Counted from the stretch's first letter, positions 1-6,709 are shown. The stretch is 7,120 nucleotides of DNA from an uncultured beta proteobacterium (GCA_903885415.1 CAISIP010000171.1:1-7120); one strand, 5' to 3'. Notes: generated by a model not told the origin, from the sequence alone. Translations and numbers: made by a program.

Positions 1-3
1 GCC

Positions 4-3000
4 TCACAAGACGCCGCCCCCGCCGCTGCCTGCACCATCGCCCCCGCCACCAAAGTCCGGGACGCCGATCAGCGTGAGCGATGTGTCGGCGATTTCCACC
101 GAAGCAGACAACCCCTGCACACTGAGGACGAGGGTCTCGGGTCCTTCGGTGATCCCATCGGCCAACACAAGGATCTGAATCGTAGCGCTACCGTCCGCCA
201 GTACTTCCACGCTGCCTTGCAATTGGCCGCCAGAGACATCGGCTGCATCTAAGCCCGAGATCGTGTAGTCGATCAGCGTGCCAGTTGCCACCTGACTCGT
301 CGTCACCACAAAGCTTGCAACTGCCCCCTCGTTCACCGTGGCGCTTGAGGACACGAGGCTGAAACTTGGCGCCGGCGCGGTAGGCGGCGGGGGTACATAA
401 GCCAGTCCACTGGCAGACAAGTCGGCCAACCGGATGCCCGCTGTGTTGGCCGCCGAAGCAGCCAGACGCGCCAAAAACGCGCCTTGGGTCTGCGCAGTCT
501 CGGCATTGAGTTCGGCAACCGCGGCCCCCAGGCTTGAGGCGCTCGGCTCGGCTGCATTCACAGTGAGCAGCAAATAGTGCGCAATTGCCGTGGTGTCGGG
601 CGAGGAACGGCCGGTCAGCGCGTCCCAGATCGGCAGGCGCATCAGCGCGCCGGCCAGCCGCTGCATACTCACGCCCGCGTCAAACAGGCCGATGGCAAGG
701 CCAATCCAGTCCTTCTTGATGAGCATCGTCTCCCGTCCCAACAAGGCGCCCAGAAGCAGCGCCGACTTGCCGGCAGCATCGCCGCTGCCAAGGTCCAGGG
801 CCACCGATTGATCCGCGAATTGGAGGCGCTCAACACTGTCCAGCGTATCGGCGTCACCCGTAGTGGTGGCGATAACGCGAAAGCCGCTTAACTCCTTGCC
901 GATTTGGTACGCGGTCGTCGGGTTTGCATAGACCACTGTATCGATGCCCGTCTTTCCCAGGATGGTTTCCGAGCCCGCGCGCGGGATCAATGTGTCCGCC
1001 AGGTCGGTGCCGATCAGGGCCGGCAAGGGTGGCAAACCTGTCGAGCTGTCATTCACCGTGATGCGGGCCGTCAGCCCTTGCGTGCTGAGTGTCAGCGTCT
1101 CAGGCCCCTCGGTGCGGTTGTCCGCCAGCAAAGGGATCTGGATGGTCGCAACGCCGTCCGAGTTCAGCGTGGCAACCCCAACCAGCGAGCCACCGCTCAC
1201 ATCGTTCGAACTGATACCCGCGATGGTGTAGACGAAAGAGCTTCCGGCGGCCACATTCGACGCCCGCAAGCTGAAGATAGCCGTCGATCCTTCATCAACC
1301 GCTGCCGCGCCAGCCGAAAGACCGAAGGACGCCAGGGCGGCGGCCGTCGAGGTGTCATGGATGGTCACTGAAGCCGAAAGGCCTTGCACAAGGAGACGAA
1401 CAACCTCCGACCCTTCGGTAAGGCTGTCGGCCAGAGTCGGGATTGAAATCGTGGCCACCCCATTGGCGTTCAATATGGCCAACCCACTCAGTGAGCCACC
1501 CGCCACATCCGCCGCATTGATCCCGGAAAGGGTATAGGCAATCGAACTTCCCGGAGCAACATTGCTGGTTCTTAAAATGAAACTGGCTAATGCGCCTTCG
1601 TCTATTGAGGCAATTGGCGCCAGCAACTCATAGGATGGCGCCGATGCAGCTCTGGAGGTGTCATTGACGCTGATGGACGCGGCTACGCCCTGCACCGTAA
1701 CACTGAGTGTCTCGGTCCCCTCGCTCAGGCCATCGGACGCGATCGGGACCCGGATGATGGCAGCGCCGTAGGCGTTCAGCGTGGCCAATCCGGTCAGCAA
1801 TCCGTCCGCGACATCGGCCGCCGTGACACCGGACACGATGTAGCGCAGCAGCGTTCCGGCAGCGAAGTTGGCGGTATTCAGGCTGAAGCTGGCAACCGCG
1901 CCTTCGTCGACAGAAGTACCCACTGGGCTGAGGATGCAGGACGGGTCGGCCGCGGCGGTGGACGTATCGTTGATGACCACCAAGGCCGACAAGCCCTGCG
2001 TGGTGAGCACCAGCGTCTCAGGCCCCTCGCTCAAGCCGTCGGCAATGATCGGTATGGGAATCGTCGCCACGCCACTGGAGTTCAGCGTCGCCACGCCGCT
2101 CAGCGACCCGCCTGCGATGTCTGAGGCGTTAACGCCGGTTATTGCATAAGGAATGGCGGTGCCCGCGACCAACCCAGAAGCGCTCAACGTGAAGCTTGCG
2201 GTCGATCCCTCGTCGACATAGAGACTCAGAGCGCTCAGGATGTAAGCGGAACTTTCGGCAGCGACCGAAGTGTCATTCACACTCACTGAAGCAGACACTC
2301 CCTGTACCGTGACCCGTAGCGTCTCAGTTCCTTCACTCAGGCTATCGGCCGCGATAGCCACCTGCACAACGGCGGCACCATCGGCGTTCAGCATAACGGA
2401 ACCCGTCAGCAATCCATCTCTCAGATCAGTCGGGCTCAGGCCAGACAGCGTATAGGCGACGGAAGTCCCGGGGGCGACATTGGCGGTACTCAGCGTGAAT
2501 GCGGCCACCGTCCCCTCATCGACAGCGGCGCTCGGCGCCGTCAGGCTGTAGGTGGGGGCCAGCGCCGCTTTCGACGTATCGTTGATCGTGACCGAGGCCG
2601 ACGCACCTTGCACGGTCAGGGTCAGCGTCTCGGCTCCTTCCGTTCGGCCATCGGCCGCCACGGGAATCTGCACAATGGCGGCTCCGTAAGCATTCAAGCT
2701 GGCCTGCCCGGTCAACATCCCGTCGGCGAGGTCCGCGGCTGCGACTCCGGAAATGGTATAGGTCAGCGAGGTCCCAGCAGCAATCCTTGCCGTGTTCAGA
2801 ATGAAACTGGCGGTGCCGCCTTCGTTGGCGAACTCGGACACGGCCGTCAGGATATAAGTCGCTCCAGAGGCCGCCGTCGAGGTGTCGTACACCTTGATGG
2901 ACGCCGCCACATCCTGCACCGTCACGCCGAGAATTTCGGCTCCTTCCGTCATGCCATCGGCTGCGATCGGCAGCCGAATGATGGCTGCTCCATACGAATT

Positions 3001-4995
3001 CAATGTGACAAAACCGGTCAGCAACCCGTCTGTCAAGTCGGCCGCGGAGACGCCAGAAATGCTGTAGCCGACGGAGGATCCGGCGGCGACGTTGGCTGTG
3101 CTCAGGCTGAAACTGGCAAACGCACCCTCGTCTACGGCCGTGCCTATTGCCAACAAGATGTAGGAGGGCGCTGCAAGCGCCTTGGATGTGTCGTTGATGA
3201 TGACCGAGGCCGATGCACCTTGCGCCGCCAGGATGAGTGTCTCCGGGCCCTCGGTCAGTCCGTCGGCGACGATCGGCACCTGGATCGTAGCCACGCCGCT
3301 TGCGTTGAGCGTCGCCACGCCAATCAGCGAGCCGCCCGTGATGTCCGCCGAGCTGACTCCAGCGATCGCATAACTGATCGAGGTTCCGGCCGCCACATTG
3401 GTCGCGACCAGACTGAAGGTGGCGATGGCGCCCTCGTCAACATACGCATTGGCTGCCGCCATCGAATAGGACGGGACCGCAGGAGTCCTGGAACTGTCGT
3501 TGATCGTGACCGAAGCGCTGGCACCTTGCACGGTCGCCGATAGGGCCTCAGCACCCTCGGTCAGGTTATCGGCTGCGATATAGACGGTAAATGCCGCCTT
3601 GCCGTCAGAGCCAATCGTCGCTGATCCGGCCAGTGCGCCGCCGACCACATCGGCGGCGTCCAGTCCGGCCAAGACATAGGCCAACACGGTGCCGGCTTCG
3701 ACGTTGACGGTGGTGACTTCAAACCGTACCGATTCGCCTTCATTGACCGCAGTGGCTCCAGCTTTGATGGCATATTGCTTGGCCTGAAACTTGGCGATGA
3801 AAGCATCGCGAACGCCACCATTCGTCTGCGCGTCAAAGGTGCCGTCGGTCCCACCTGCCAGGTACAACGAAGCATCCAGACCCATCGCCATTGCGCTGAC
3901 CGACTCGCCTCCCGTGCCTCCAATCAGGCGCGTCCAGTTCATGCTGCCTTCAGGGCCGAAGTTGCTCAGGAAGCCATCGGCGCCACCGGCATTGACCTGG
4001 CCACTCAGTGCGCCCTCGGTGCTGCCACCGAGGTATATGGACCCGTCGACACCGGTGGTCAGCGCGTAGGCGATATCCGAACTTGCGGTGCCAAGAAGCC
4101 GTGTCCAGACCTTGCTGCCGTCGGCGCTGTACTTGCTGATGAAGGCGTCGTTTCCGCCACTGTTGACTTGGCCGTCCAGGGCACCCCGGGTCAAGCCAGC
4201 CACATAAATCGAAGCATCAAGACCGACACAAATCGCGTAGGCTTCGTCGGTAGAAGCCGAGCCCAACAGGCGCGTCCAGGCCTTGCTGCCGTCGGCCAGG
4301 TACTTCACCACAAAGGCGTCACGCCCGCCGCCATAGGCTTGGCCGTCCAGCGCCGCGTCACTCGAGCCGCACAGGTAGACGGCGCCGTCGAGCCCGATGG
4401 CCAATGCGCGAACCTGCTCGCTGCCGGCGCTTCCGAACAGCCGGGTCCAGATCTTGACGCCCTCCGGACTGTACTTGCTCAGAAACGCGTCGGTGCCGCC
4501 AACGTAGGCTTGTGCATCCAGCGCGCCGTTGGTGGTTCCCGCGATATACACCGAACCGTCCAATCCGGTCGCCAGTGCGCGGGCGAAATCTTCGCCCGCA
4601 GAGCCCAGCAAACGGGTCCACGCCTTGCTGCCGTCAATCGCGTACCTGGTGAGAAAAGCGTCCCAATCTCCGCCACTGGTCTGCCCGTCCAGCGCGCCTT
4701 CGGTATCGCCTGCGACATAGATCGAACCATCGAGCCCGATGGTCAGGGCGTTGGCGATGTCGCTTGCGCTCGTGCCGAGCAAGCGCGACCAAGCCTTGAT
4801 GCCATCAGCGCCATACTTTGTCAGGAAGGCGTCGCCGCTCCCGCTGTAGGTCTGGCCGTCGAGCGAGCCGTTGCTGTAGCCCGCCAGATAGACGGCGCCG
4901 TCGAGGCCAACGCCCAGATCGAGCGCGGCGTCAGCGCTCGATGTCCCGAATAATCTGGTCCAGACCCTGACCGAGGCGTCGGCGCTCACGCCCAC
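4..4995 (-). CDS. Giant SBBP beta-propeller / Calx-beta-like repeat protein, probably surface or secreted
   Basis: The 1663-residue product is built almost entirely of repeats. Residues 13-406 are seven 57-residue SBBP-type propeller blades (pattern W-TRLLG...GLDGSIYVAG...LDGQ...DAFLSKY). Residues 407-1324 are nine 102-residue Calx-beta-like repeats (VDEG ... ADGLTEGPETL ... INDTS). Residues 1325-1543 are a non-repeat segment, residues 1544-1645 a tenth Calx-like copy, and the end is a glycine-rich tail. Proteins of this style are usually extracellular, with Calx-type domains binding calcium at acidic loops, so a role in adhesion or matrix is inferred; no enzymatic motif is visible. The start is a GTG at 4993-4995. 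The frame stays open upstream to a stop at 5068-5070, but that stretch has no ATG, GTG or TTG in frame. No strong Shine-Dalgarno and no Sec signal peptide are seen, and cysteines are very rare. The TGA stop is at 4-6. The reading frame is certain; the exact start and function are not. Confidence 0.93.
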   Translation of the reverse strand: MGVSADASVRVWTRLFGTSSADAALDLGVGLDGAVYLAGYSNGSLDGQTYSGSGDAFLTKYGADGIKAWSRLLGTSASDIANALTIGLDGSIYVAGDTEGALDGQTSGGDWDAFLTRYAIDGSKAWTRLLGSAGEDFARALATGLDGSVYIAGTTNGALDAQAYVGGTDAFLSKYSPEGVKIWTRLFGSAGSEQVRALAIGLDGAVYLCGSSDAALDGQAYGGGRDAFVVKYLADGSKAWTRLLGSASTDEAYAICVGLDASIYVAGLTRGALDGQVNSGGNDAFISKYSADGSKVWTRLLGTASSDIAYALTTGVDGSIYLGGSTEGALSGQVNAGGADGFLSNFGPEGSMNWTRLIGGTGGESVSAMAMGLDASLYLAGGTDGTFDAQTNGGVRDAFIAKFQAKQYAIKAGATAVNEGESVRFEVTTVNVEAGTVLAYVLAGLDAADVVGGALAGSATIGSDGKAAFTVYIAADNLTEGAEALSATVQGASASVTINDSSRTPAVPSYSMAAANAYVDEGAIATFSLVATNVAAGTSISYAIAGVSSADITGGSLIGVATLNASGVATIQVPIVADGLTEGPETLILAAQGASASVIINDTSKALAAPSYILLAIGTAVDEGAFASFSLSTANVAAGSSVGYSISGVSAADLTDGLLTGFVTLNSYGAAIIRLPIAADGMTEGAEILGVTVQDVAASIKVYDTSTAASGATYILTAVSEFANEGGTASFILNTARIAAGTSLTYTISGVAAADLADGMLTGQASLNAYGAAIVQIPVAADGRTEGAETLTLTVQGASASVTINDTSKAALAPTYSLTAPSAAVDEGTVAAFTLSTANVAPGTSVAYTLSGLSPTDLRDGLLTGSVMLNADGAAVVQVAIAADSLSEGTETLRVTVQGVSASVSVNDTSVAAESSAYILSALSLYVDEGSTASFTLSASGLVAGTAIPYAITGVNASDIAGGSLSGVATLNSSGVATIPIPIIADGLSEGPETLVLTTQGLSALVVINDTSTAAADPSCILSPVGTSVDEGAVASFSLNTANFAAGTLLRYIVSGVTAADVADGLLTGLATLNAYGAAIIRVPIASDGLSEGTETLSVTVQGVAASISVNDTSRAASAPSYELLAPIASIDEGALASFILRTSNVAPGSSIAYTLSGINAADVAGGSLSGLAILNANGVATISIPTLADSLTEGSEVVRLLVQGLSASVTIHDTSTAAALASFGLSAGAAAVDEGSTAIFSLRASNVAAGSSFVYTIAGISSNDVSGGSLVGVATLNSDGVATIQIPLLADNRTEGPETLTLSTQGLTARITVNDSSTGLPPLPALIGTDLADTLIPRAGSETILGKTGIDTVVYANPTTAYQIGKELSGFRVIATTTGDADTLDSVERLQFADQSVALDLGSGDAAGKSALLLGALLGRETMLIKKDWIGLAIGLFDAGVSMQRLAGALMRLPIWDALTGRSSPDTTAIAHYLLLTVNAAEPSASSLGAAVAELNAETAQTQGAFLARLAASAANTAGIRLADLSASGLAYVPPPPTAPAPSFSLVSSSATVNEGAVASFVVTTSQVATGTLIDYTISGLDAADVSGGQLQGSVEVLADGSATIQILVLADGITEGPETLVLSVQGLSASVEIADTSLTLIGVPDFGGGGDGAGSGGGGVL
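7..60 (-). other. Glycine-rich C-terminal tail of the giant protein
   Basis: The last 18 residues (1646-1663) are about 60% glycine, with two Asp and two terminal hydrophobic residues (Val-Leu). No sorting signal that I know is recognisable: no LPXTG, no PEP-CTERM, no terminal aromatic residue typical of outer-membrane barrels, and no clear type I secretion C-terminus. It may be a flexible end exposed during export. Confidence 0.6.
61..366 (-). repeat. Tenth Calx-beta-like repeat, separated from the main array
   Basis: Protein residues 1544-1645 align over the full 102-residue unit with the nine tandem copies: VNEG near position 11, YTISGLDAADVSGG in the middle, ADGITEGPETL near 69-79 and VQGLSASV near 83-90, ending in IADTS. 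As in copies 1 and 4, the first acidic motif is NEG rather than DEG. It belongs to the GG-x-L subtype and its length is unchanged, so it is an intact module stranded on the far side of the non-repeat domain. Confidence 0.85.
367..1023 (-). other. Non-repeat domain inside the giant protein: degenerate RTX-like stretch plus helical region
   Basis: Protein residues 1325-1543 interrupt the Calx-like array. The first part (about 1328-1400) has GTDLADTL, GKTGIDTVVYA and DTLDSVERLQFAD, followed by ALDL. This resembles the end of haemolysin-type calcium-binding regions (DTxVY ... DTLxxVERLQFxDG), but the glycine/aspartate nonapeptides are degenerate. The second part (about 1405-1534) is Ala/Leu-rich, predicted by eye to be helical, and ends in LSASGLAYV before a PPPP linker at 1535-1538. 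Similar helical modules follow ERLQFAD segments in other large secreted proteins of Burkholderiales, sometimes annotated as DUF4214; I see no clear DUF4214 signature here. Proline-rich linkers flank the segment on both sides. Function is unknown; a secretion- or attachment-related role is only inference. Confidence 0.7.
1024..3777 (-). repeat. Nine tandem 102-residue (306-bp) Calx-beta-like repeats
   Basis: Nine copies follow without a single indel, each exactly 102 residues, covering protein residues 407-1324. The shared pattern is Y-x-L near the start, (V)DEG at positions 11-14, AAGTS near 28-31, a Y-x-(I/L)-(S/A)-G strand, GG/DG-x-L-x-G near 46-51, LN near 55-56, ADGLTEGPETL around 69-79, VQGxSASV, and (I/V)NDTS at 92-96, then a short Ala/Pro linker. 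The paired acidic motifs DEG and EGxE resemble calcium-binding positions of Calx-beta domains, though the central strand lacks the classical FxPGE motif. Copies 3, 4, 5 and 7 share a DG(L/M)LTG...LN(A/S)(Y/D)GAA signature, while 2, 6, 8 and 9 share GGSL.G.A.LN..GVATI. Copy 1 and copy 4 carry NEG in place of DEG. Confidence 0.88.
3778..4959 (-). repeat. Seven tandem 57-residue (171-bp) SBBP beta-propeller blades
   Basis: The seven copies start at protein residues 13, 70, 127, 184, 241, 298 and 355. Six are exactly 57 residues and the seventh stops after 52, running straight into the Calx-like array. Each copy carries TRL(L/F/I)G, GLDGS(I/V)Y(V/L)AG, a LDGQ-like turn, DAF(L/I)xKY and, at its end, DGxKxW. 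Blade 6 is the most degenerate at the DAF motif (DGFLSNF). Seven is a standard number for a closed propeller. The final DGxKxW strand is missing after blade 7, but a related strand (SVRVW, residues 8-12) lies before blade 1. This fits the usual ring closure in which the N terminus completes the last blade. The motif follows the SBBP repeat family; the seven-bladed fold is inferred. Confidence 0.88.
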
Positions 4996-5151
4996 GCCCG
5001 ATGCGGGCCACAGCGCCTCAGCGCCAACCCGCAGAAGCCAGCTCGTAGGGCCAAGATGGGAGCCTTTTCAAATGGGAACAAGCAGCACCGCGGAATAGGG
5101 CTATGCGCGCCAGGCACGCAAATCACCCATCGTGCACCGGCTCGGAATACT

Positions 5152-5165
5152 TTGATTAATATCAA
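5152..5165. promoter_or_regulatory. FNR/ANR-type operator, exact consensus TTGAT-N4-ATCAA
   Basis: The 14-bp sequence TTGATTAATATCAA matches the FNR/ANR consensus (TTGAT-N4-ATCAA) at all ten specified bases and lies in the divergent intergenic region. FNR-class regulators respond to low oxygen. Its centre (5158.5) overlaps the -35 element of the plus-strand promoter candidate and lies just beyond a TATAGT (5174-5179) on the minus strand. This position suits repression better than the usual activation at -41.5, and I found no good -10 at the activating distance on either side. The match is direct; function is inferred. Confidence 0.6.
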
Positions 5166-5181
5166 CCCATACTACTATATT
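5152..5181 (+). promoter_or_regulatory. Candidate sigma70 promoter toward the DUF1840 gene
   Basis: TTGATT at 5152-5157 (four of six to the -35 consensus) and TATATT at 5176-5181 (five of six to the -10 consensus) are spaced by 18 bp. Transcription would begin near 5188 and give a leader of roughly 150 nt before the DUF1840 start. It is the most AT-rich stretch of the intergenic region. The match is moderate and could be coincidental, since the -35 half is shared with the FNR-like palindrome. Confidence 0.35.
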
Positions 5182-5299
5182 CTCACGCCAGCCTCGGCGT
5201 CTGGCGTTCGCCTTCGTTGCGACCGCCGCCTAGGACGGAACGACTGCTCTGCAGCCGTCGGCTGAAGCGACGGGCGGCGCACAATGTGACCATAGTCGG

Positions 5300-5320
5300 C
5301 CTGTAAACCCCCTGTAAACC
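5300..5320 (+). promoter_or_regulatory. Tandem 10-bp direct repeat (CCTGTAAACC twice, 11-bp period) upstream of DUF1840
   Basis: CCTGTAAACC occurs at 5300-5309 and again at 5311-5320, one base apart, ending 15 bp before the start codon at 5336. A period of 11 bp places both copies on about the same face of the helix, as in some operator pairs. No regulator is recognised. The site sits where a ribosome-binding site would be expected, and no Shine-Dalgarno is seen there. Confidence 0.4.
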
Positions 5321-5335
5321 GCTAGCACCGACCCG

Positions 5336-5659
5336 ATGCTCTACACCTTCAAATCCCGAGCAGCTGCCAACCTGATCATGTTGCAGTCCAACGCCGAGCG
5401 GGTCTTGGACCTCATCGGCAAGCAGCCTGGACCCAAAGGCATCATCGCCGCGGCGCAGATGCCGGCGGCGATCGCCGCACTGGAGCGGGCGCTGGAGCGG
5501 GAAGATGCCGCTGCGAAAGCGGCGCTGGACGAAGCCCGCGCAGCCGGGCTTGCGGCGCCCCGGCGAGAGTCGATCTCACTGCGCCAGCGTACGATGCCCA
5601 TGCTCGACATGCTCAAGCGCTGCCACAAGGCAGACACGGACATCGTTTGGGGCGTTTGA
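5336..5659 (+). CDS. DUF1840 family protein
   Basis: The 107-residue product starts MLYTFKS and ends in DIVWGV. It has the family layout: the MLYTFKS beginning, RVLDLIGK-x-PGPKGII, AxQMPAAIAALE, an Ala/Glu/Arg-rich helical middle (about residues 48-75), then SLRQRxxPMLDMLKRC and a D-(I/V)-VWGV end. DUF1840 proteins are small, soluble and found mainly in Betaproteobacteria; their function is not known. Length is normal for the family and no signal peptide or membrane segment is present. The ATG at 5336 fits the family N terminus, although no clear Shine-Dalgarno precedes it. The gene faces away from the giant repeat gene and converges with the Bug gene downstream, with only 26 bp between their stops. 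Family assignment rests on recognising the conserved ends. Confidence 0.88.
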   Translation: MLYTFKSRAAANLIMLQSNAERVLDLIGKQPGPKGIIAAAQMPAAIAALERALEREDAAAKAALDEARAAGLAAPRRESISLRQRTMPMLDMLKRCHKADTDIVWGV

Positions 5660-5685
5660 ATCCGCCGCCGGCGCGAGCATTCCCC

Positions 5686-6699
5686 TCAGTCGGCCTTTGC
5701 GCCCGAAGCCTTCACCACCAAGGCCCATTTCCTGATTTCGGAGTCAATCAGCCGCGCGAATTCGGCCGGCGTATTGCCGCTGGGAATCGCACCCTGGGCC
5801 AACATTTTTTCCTTGATGGCCGGTGTATTGAGCGCCCGTGCGACTTCAACCTGTATCCGTGCCACCACCTCTGGCGGCGTTGCAGCCGGCGCCAGAAGGC
5901 CAAACCAGGAACTGGCTTCGAAACCCTTTAGCTGGCCCGCCTCCTCGATCGTCGGCAAATCAGGAACGGCGGCAGAGCGCTGGGCGCTGGTCACCGCAAA
6001 GGCTTTCAATTTGCCGCCCTTGACATGCGGCAGCGCAGAAGGAAGATTGTCGAACATCACGTCAACCTGCCCCGACACCAAGGCCAGCAGCGCCGGGGTG
6101 GATCCGGTGTAGGGGATGTGCGTCATGAAGGTGCCGGTCATCGATTTAAACAGTTCTCCCGCCAGATGGATCGAGGTGCCACTGCCGCTGGACGCCATAT
6201 TGAGTTGTCCCGGATGTGCGCGCGCGTACTTGATGAAATCGGAAACGTTGCCAATCCCCAATGCAGCCGCCCTTTCGACGTTCATCACCATGACGTTGGG
6301 AACACCCGCCACCAGCGTGATCGGCGCGAAATCTTTCTGCGGGTCAAACGGCATCTTGCTGTACAGCGCCTTGTTGATGCCATGCGTTCCGACCGTTCCC
6401 ATCAACAGCGTGTAGCCGTCGGCCTGCGACTTGGCTACTAGGTCGGCCCCCAGATTGCCGCCTGCGCCGGGGCGGTTTTCCACTACAAAAGGCTGGCCAA
6501 ACGCTCTTGTCAGTTCGGGAGCGACGGCCCGCGCCAGTATGTCGGTGGTGCCGGCGGCGGCAAACGGAACGACTATCCTTACCGGCTTGGATGGCCAGGC
6601 CGACTGCGCGCTGGCATTCGCCGCAAGCGTCAGCGCCACGATGCATCCGGCAATGGCCGCGAAGGCACTATGCCTGTTGGGTTGGGCTGAAAGATTCAT
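5686..6699 (-). CDS. Bug/TctC-family tripartite tricarboxylate transporter substrate-binding protein
   Basis: This is a periplasmic binding protein of the Bug (TctC, PF03401) family, which captures small carboxylates or related ligands for TctAB-type carriers; the ligand here cannot be told. From the ATG at 6697-6699 it has 337 residues, usual for the family. A Sec signal peptide covers about residues 1-31 (Arg9/His10, hydrophobic FAAIAGCIVALTLAA, cleavage after NASA). Family landmarks follow: WPSKPVRIVVPF (35-46), TTDILAR (51-57), ENRPGAGGNLGADLVAKS (74-91), DGYTLL (94-99), YTGSTPALLALVSGQVD (197-213), LKAFAVTSAQRS (231-242) and PDLPTIEEAG (246-255). In-frame ATG at 6744 would add 15 residues, but it has no Shine-Dalgarno and would bury the signal peptide, so the downstream ATG is preferred. 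The first ligand loop reads PFAAAGTTD where PFPPGG or PFPAGG is commoner. Confidence 0.93.
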   Translation of the reverse strand: MNLSAQPNRHSAFAAIAGCIVALTLAANASAQSAWPSKPVRIVVPFAAAGTTDILARAVAPELTRAFGQPFVVENRPGAGGNLGADLVAKSQADGYTLLMGTVGTHGINKALYSKMPFDPQKDFAPITLVAGVPNVMVMNVERAAALGIGNVSDFIKYARAHPGQLNMASSGSGTSIHLAGELFKSMTGTFMTHIPYTGSTPALLALVSGQVDVMFDNLPSALPHVKGGKLKAFAVTSAQRSAAVPDLPTIEEAGQLKGFEASSWFGLLAPAATPPEVVARIQVEVARALNTPAIKEKMLAQGAIPSGNTPAEFARLIDSEIRKWALVVKASGAKAD

Positions 6700-6705
6700 G
6701 CAATG

Positions 6706-6709
6706 CTCC
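6706..6709 (-). promoter_or_regulatory. Shine-Dalgarno GGAG deciding the Bug gene start
   Basis: On the minus strand GGAG lies 6 nt before the ATG at 6697-6699. It supports this start over the in-frame ATG at 6742-6744, which has no purine-rich sequence ahead of it. Confidence 0.65.

Larger units (their letters stand above)
4996..5335. other. Divergent intergenic region between the repeat-protein gene and the DUF1840 gene
   Basis: This 340-bp stretch has no supported gene. It holds an AT-rich island around 5148-5182 in otherwise GC-rich DNA, an FNR-type palindrome, a possible plus-strand sigma70 promoter, a perfect 6-bp inverted repeat with a 1-nt centre at 5252-5264 (CAGCCG-T-CGGCTG), and a tandem 10-bp direct repeat at 5300-5320. 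The part at 4996-5067 is in frame with the large gene and could be coding only if a non-canonical start were used. Confidence 0.7.

Noticed and set aside
2608..3543. Plus-strand open frame of 311 codons opposite the Calx-like array
   Set aside because: It lies wholly antisense to the repeat gene. Its openness follows from the GC-rich codon use and repeat periodicity of the real gene, and its translation (Arg/Gly/Asp-rich) resembles no family.
3775..4953. Plus-strand open frame of 392 codons opposite the propeller repeats
   Set aside because: It is a periodic shadow: its translation repeats with the same 57-codon period as the minus-strand blades, and no Shine-Dalgarno or recognisable domain is present.
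1024..4959. Long regularly spaced repeats as a CRISPR-like or satellite array
   Set aside because: The periods (171 and 306 bp) are multiples of three, copies diverge at wobble and variable residues, and the frame is open throughout, so they are protein-domain repeats.
5056..5265. Plus-strand open frame of 69 codons in the divergent intergenic region
   Set aside because: It crosses the FNR-like site and promoter candidate, has only a weak purine stretch ahead of its ATG, and its translation looks non-coding.
5660..5685. GC-rich stretch between convergent DUF1840 and Bug genes as a bidirectional terminator
   Set aside because: It contains GCCGCCGGC-like self-complementarity but no adequate stem and no T-runs on either strand.
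6640..6651. Possible lipobox (IAGC, Cys19) in the Bug protein
   Set aside because: The hydrophobic stretch before the Cys is too short and continues well past it to a normal ASA-type signal peptidase I site, which is the family's usual arrangement.
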